From NCBI GenBank assembly GCA_015056585.1, contig SVFZ01000079.1:1-57920 (forward strand): DNA of 57,920 nucleotides. The letters run 5' to 3'. The stretch is from Butyrivibrio sp. (GTDB lineage Bacteria; Bacillota; Clostridia; Lachnospirales; Lachnospiraceae). Both the position numbers and the translations under genes were made by a program. Shown here one piece after another: positions 54,610 to 57,920 of this stretch. Position 1 is the first letter of the stretch. Each line of letters begins with the position of its first letter. The notes under the pieces are model-generated. The model was not told the origin of the DNA. It did not search any database and saw nothing but the letters and a program-made list of their open reading frames with translations.

Positions 54610-56757
54610 TTACCAGACGACAATTCTGTCTTCCGGCGCAAGATACATTCCGTCTCCTTCCTTAACATCATAGGTCTCATAGAATTCGTCAAACTGCTGG
54701 ACGACCGTGTTGACTCTGAGATAGGCAAGCGGATGCGGGTCATCCTTCAGGATCATCATATCCCGCTTATAGCTGGAATCGATCCGCCACAGCCATGCAT
54801 AGGAACGGAAGAACTCATCATAATCGAAGTTTTCCTGTTTTTCCGCGAGTTTCAGCGTTGCCTGCATGCCGGTGATATCCGCGGTGGCTTCAGCCGAAAT
54901 CATCGAACCGTTGGCCTGTACGCCTTCGCAGATTGTGATTCCGTCATAGAAGTCCACTACCTTCTGAACCCTCTTCCGGAATTCTTCAAGGTCTTCTTCC
55001 TTCCACCAGTCTTTCACTTCGCCTTCTTTTGTAATGCGGGCTCCGTTTTCATCGAAGCAATGGCTGATTTCATGGGCAAGCACGGTTCCGACGACTCCGT
55101 ACAGCTCTTCCGTGCTCATATCCGGAGAATATCCGCCGTCTTTCAGAATTCCCAGCGTAAACATCAGACCGTCAAATTCCGGGAATGCTCTGGCATTATC
55201 CTCCAGCGTTGACATGACAGACCATGCATATTCATCCGGTATGATTTCCTTTCCGACCAGTGAGGCAGCATTCAGCTGCTGGTATCGGTCCGTTTCCAGA
55301 GCGATTTCGGCAAAATTCATGCCGTCAAAGCTCAGATCTTCATATTCTTTCAGATGTTCCGGGCAGACGGCAAACAGCTGCATTGCGTCGACTTTATCGA
55401 GCACCTGTACTTTTGTTTCATCGCTCATCCATTCCGCTTCGGAAATCATGTCATGGTAAATCGCTTTGAATTCACGGAAGAAATCCAGCATGGTATCCCT
55501 GAGTTTCGTCTGGTCATACCGGGCAAGATATGCATTGTCAACCGCTTCGGGCAGATGATACTTCAGTTTATTGAATACAACGTGGTGATCCTCCGGGCGT
55601 TCGAAATCCGGATCTTTCAGAGCATTTTCGGATGTGAGATAGGATTCCTCGTCACATGTCCAGCCGAACGCGAGCAGATAGGTAATCAGATGATAGGCTT
55701 TCAGCTGTTCCAGGTGTTCTTCGGTATAATAATCACCGAGCAGCCGCATATATGCTTCACTGGTATAGTAGTATTCTTCCGCATTTCCGTACCCGCGGGC
55801 TTCGGCAATCCTTTTGAACGGATAATTCTTCATCCATTCCTGAATCTGATCCGCTGAAGCATACAGACTGACGGCATCCTCTTCATAAGTATGCAGCGTC
55901 AGATCCATCAGCGATTCCAGTTCCGGACACATGGCCGTCTCCGCTGCGATGCAGTTTTCGAATGCCTGTACGGCATCTGCTTCACTCCAGCCGAGTCCGG
56001 TCAGATAGTGCACGGACTCCGCTTTAAACTCATCGTATTTCAGCTGGGTGTCCTCACTCCTCGTTTCGGCATCATACTCATGCGGATCCTGAAGCAGAAG
56101 CTCTCCCCATCCGCGGAAATAGACTGCAGCGGTGTAATTATGCGAGCGGCCGTATTCCTGATAGTTTACATATCTCAGCAGCAGAGGAACATTGATGCTG
56201 CGGGAAGGATCCGACAGGAATTCGGTCAGTTCATCGAGCGTCGATATGCCGCGGATATCTTCCACGACGGCCCGGAGCGGCTCCAGACCTGCTTTGTTTC
56301 TGGTATCCCAGTCGGTAAAGGCACGGTAATACTGCTGGACAAGCTGCTGGGCATGGTTGTCGGAATGATCATCTTGCATCACTTCCAGCATTTCGTCCGC
56401 AATCTCCTTGGAGGTATTTTTCTTTTTCCCGCCGTTCTTCATATCCATATGGAAGTCATAGTTGACATACAGATAATAATTATCCTTCGGCGAGAGCTCC
56501 ATCCCTTCGGTGATATTCTCCTTCATCTGGGAATCCGGCCATGGCCATCCGCCCTTGGCTTTCTCGATATCCTCCGGTGTGCTGATGTCTGTCTCATCGG
56601 TCATCTCAGGTTCCTGCGACGGGACGGAGACTGTTTCTGAAGCGGCTGTACTTTCGGGTGTCTTTACAGGTTCTGTCTGCGTTGCAGGCGCACTGCATCC
56701 GGTACACAGACAGAAGGCAGTCAGGAATGCAAAAAACGATCTCGGAAGATGCTTCAT
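54610..56757 (-). CDS. M13-family (neprilysin/PepO-like) metallopeptidase lipoprotein
   Basis: 715 residues. A lipoprotein signal with lipobox LCTGC (Cys 21) is followed by a Thr/Ser/Glu-rich linker to about 75. The zinc site is VLAHEISHCFDENGA (HExxH), with the third ligand in SAEATADITGMQ, then a C-terminal VNTVVQQFDEFYETY. M13 enzymes cleave peptides up to about 40 residues and work outside the cell. GC content and codon choice are visibly higher than in most of the window. With the integrase and tRNA remnants nearby this suggests acquisition. Confidence 0.9.
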   Translation of the reverse strand: MKHLPRSFFAFLTAFCLCTGCSAPATQTEPVKTPESTAASETVSVPSQEPEMTDETDISTPEDIEKAKGGWPWPDSQMKENITEGMELSPKDNYYLYVNYDFHMDMKNGGKKKNTSKEIADEMLEVMQDDHSDNHAQQLVQQYYRAFTDWDTRNKAGLEPLRAVVEDIRGISTLDELTEFLSDPSRSINVPLLLRYVNYQEYGRSHNYTAAVYFRGWGELLLQDPHEYDAETRSEDTQLKYDEFKAESVHYLTGLGWSEADAVQAFENCIAAETAMCPELESLMDLTLHTYEEDAVSLYASADQIQEWMKNYPFKRIAEARGYGNAEEYYYTSEAYMRLLGDYYTEEHLEQLKAYHLITYLLAFGWTCDEESYLTSENALKDPDFERPEDHHVVFNKLKYHLPEAVDNAYLARYDQTKLRDTMLDFFREFKAIYHDMISEAEWMSDETKVQVLDKVDAMQLFAVCPEHLKEYEDLSFDGMNFAEIALETDRYQQLNAASLVGKEIIPDEYAWSVMSTLEDNARAFPEFDGLMFTLGILKDGGYSPDMSTEELYGVVGTVLAHEISHCFDENGARITKEGEVKDWWKEEDLEEFRKRVQKVVDFYDGITICEGVQANGSMISAEATADITGMQATLKLAEKQENFDYDEFFRSYAWLWRIDSSYKRDMMILKDDPHPLAYLRVNTVVQQFDEFYETYDVKEGDGMYLAPEDRIVVW

Positions 56758-57006
56758 TTCTTCTTTCCCCCTTTTTCTATATTATGTTTTTCGGATTGAT
56801 GTATATCTTTATACGGATTGACGTATATCTTTATAGTACCCCACATTTGCCGGCTGTTCAATCGCCAAAAAATGACCTGGATATTTCTGATTTCCGGTCA
56901 TTTTATCAGACAATGTTTCAGATAGTTTCACTCCTGCGGAGCGAAATAATGGTTCACGGCAAAGGCAAAGTGCCGGTGGAAGCGGCCGATAGCAATCCGT
57001 GAGAGT

Positions 57007-57605
57007 TCATGATTCCGGATCTATCATGTCAAATGCATGATACATGCCCGGATATTCATCCATCTCAATGGTATTCCCTGCTTCCCTCATGCGCCGCACG
57101 AATTCCTTTGTTTCTTCATAAAACGGTTCCGCACCTCCGACAAAGGTGTAGGCCGGCGGCAGATCCGCAAGATTCTGCGTTCTCAGAACCGCGGCGTATC
57201 CCGGAACTTCTCTGTCCCACGCTCTGTCGAGGTACATCTTCCAGCCGAAGTGATTCCGCTTTGTGTTCCAGATTTTAGCATGATTGTCCTTCGAGGATTC
57301 CGTATCGTAATTGGCTATCATCGGATACAGCGGCATCTGATAAGCGATCTTTACATCACCGTGATCGCGGCATAGAGACACACTGCGGCACACAGTCCCC
57401 CGCCCGCACTTTCGCCGCCGCACATGATCTGATCACTGCGGATATTCAGTTCACCACTATGTTCCTTCATCCACACCAGGGCTCCGCGGCAGTCTTCCAG
57501 AGCCGCCGGATAACGGTGAAACGGTGCCAGCGCATAATCCGGAGAAACGACCACGGCGCCATGGTCTCTGACCAGCTCCGCGGCCCGTCCATAGGAATGT
57601 TCATT
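57007..57605 (-). pseudogene. Truncated, frameshifted alpha/beta hydrolase (HSL-type esterase)
   Basis: One frame holds HSYGRAAELVRDHGA, VVVSPDYALAPFHRYPAA and the nucleophile motif CGGESAGGGL. The next frame continues with RDHGDVKIAYQMPLYPM and ends with the histidine region YPGMYHAFD. The break near 57370 is a missing C (GCCGCG where GCCCGCG would continue LYARDHGD). The N-terminal HGG oxyanion motif is absent because the gene stops being open at 57605, where the sequence turns AT-rich. It is inactive as read. Confidence 0.8.
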
Positions 57606-57758
57606 TCAGTATATCACACTTTGATTGTATTCAAAGTTTTTTGAGTAACTACCGTTCTGATAGTCTTACGTCATCTTATTTTCTTGATATTATTTGATTA
57701 ATCTATTTGACGATGAAGCCACAGGCCCTGTATTTATGCTTGTTTACGGGAGAACAAA

Positions 57759-57780
57759 AGGTTCAAGTCCCCCTCTCACA
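57759..57780 (+). other. tRNA 3'-end fragment, possible attachment-site scar
   Basis: GGTTCAAGTCCCCCTCTCAC looks like the T-loop and acceptor 3' strand of a tRNA. The 5' side of the T-stem (AAAGG) does not pair, and no anticodon or D arm lies upstream. Such partial 3' ends are left by integrases that target tRNA genes. The preceding 57606-57758 is AT-rich with nothing else recognised. Confidence 0.5.
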
Positions 57781-57783
57781 AAA

Positions 57784-57842
57784 AAGGGGCTGTCGCTCTA
57801 GCAGTTCAAGATGATTAAATCATCAGGGCGAGGCCCCTTTTT
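57784..57842. terminator. Composite terminator hairpin downstream of the XRE gene
   Basis: AAAAAGGGGC pairs with GCCCCTTTTT at the ends, with inner GTCGCTCT/AGGGCGA and GATGAT/ATCATC stems. It ends the minus-strand XRE gene and could work in both directions. Confidence 0.75.
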
Positions 57843-57859
57843 CCAGTATACTTTATCTT

Positions 57860-57920
57860 CTATTCATTCTCACCATTAGGGGCATATTTCAATATGTCTC
57901 CGGGTTCGCACTCAAGCGCT
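57860..57920 (-). CDS. XRE-family HTH regulator (partial, C-terminal end)
   Basis: The last 19 codons read ALECEPGDILKYAPNGENE and stop. This is the usual end of the small YozG-like XRE regulators (CxPGDILxY after the helix-turn-helix). The DNA-binding part lies beyond the right edge. Confidence 0.75.
   Translation of the reverse strand, partial: ALECEPGDILKYAPNGENE

Noticed and set aside
57700-57780. A complete tRNA gene
   Set aside because: Only the T-loop and acceptor 3' strand are recognisable. The T-stem does not pair and no anticodon arm is present.

Overview
The window looks like a chromosomal segment of a flagellated, anaerobic Lachnospiraceae bacterium, probably Butyrivibrio or a close relative. 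The grounds are low-to-moderate GC, Gram-positive ribosome-binding sites (AAGGAGG types), a Trp T-box leader, GlpP, Feo, sortase B, a family-8 exo-oligoxylanase and many c-di-GMP and chemotaxis genes. This is inferred from gene content; no rRNA or complete tRNA is present. No CRISPR array or complete transposon was seen.

Left part (1-12.5 kb), all minus strand: the N-terminal part of a NifU-like scaffold protein, a FakA C-terminal-like small protein, topoisomerase III with five C-terminal zinc repeats coupled to a degenerate AAA-type ATPase, asd, argH, and a FecCD-type metal/siderophore/corrinoid ABC operon ending in a methyltransferase. The ABC ATPase of that operon carries a one-base frameshift in a G7 tract. 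A chemoreceptor follows on the plus strand.

Middle part (15-39.6 kb): a glycerol-3-phosphate operon (glpP, glpK, two FAD oxidoreductases, DUF1667) with a leader terminator on which GlpP can act; a CAP lipoprotein and sortase B; a CPBP protease-dinB pair; an operon of a Wzy-like protein, an RluA synthase and an unusual 829-residue adenosine-deaminase-like fusion protein; the feo operon (two FeoA, FeoB, a Cys-rich membrane peptide) behind an array of GTTAG/CTAAC palindromes; a 143-bp MITE with perfect 8-bp target duplications; a PhoH-like protein; and trpE-trpG under a Trp T-box. A GH8 xylanolytic enzyme follows.

Right part (39.7-57.9 kb): a SulP transporter, a 37-residue orphan peptide gene with its own RBS and terminator, an atypical flagellin whose leader is packed with CsrA-like GGA hairpins, an EAL protein, a HerA-like ATPase and a low-molecular-weight phosphatase. 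After this the DNA becomes accessory: a gutted DUF3800 gene with a structured leader, an HTH/membrane-protein pair, two HD-GYP proteins, fragments of a Tn916-type integrase and of an Abi-like gene, a higher-GC M13 peptidase lipoprotein, a broken alpha/beta hydrolase, a tRNA 3'-end fragment and the tail of an XRE regulator.

The candidates most worth following up are the deaminase fusion, the CsrA-site array on the flagellin mRNA, the MITE, the orphan peptide gene, the GlpP leader and the DUF3800 leader RNA. All calls come from reading the sequence; no database search was run.
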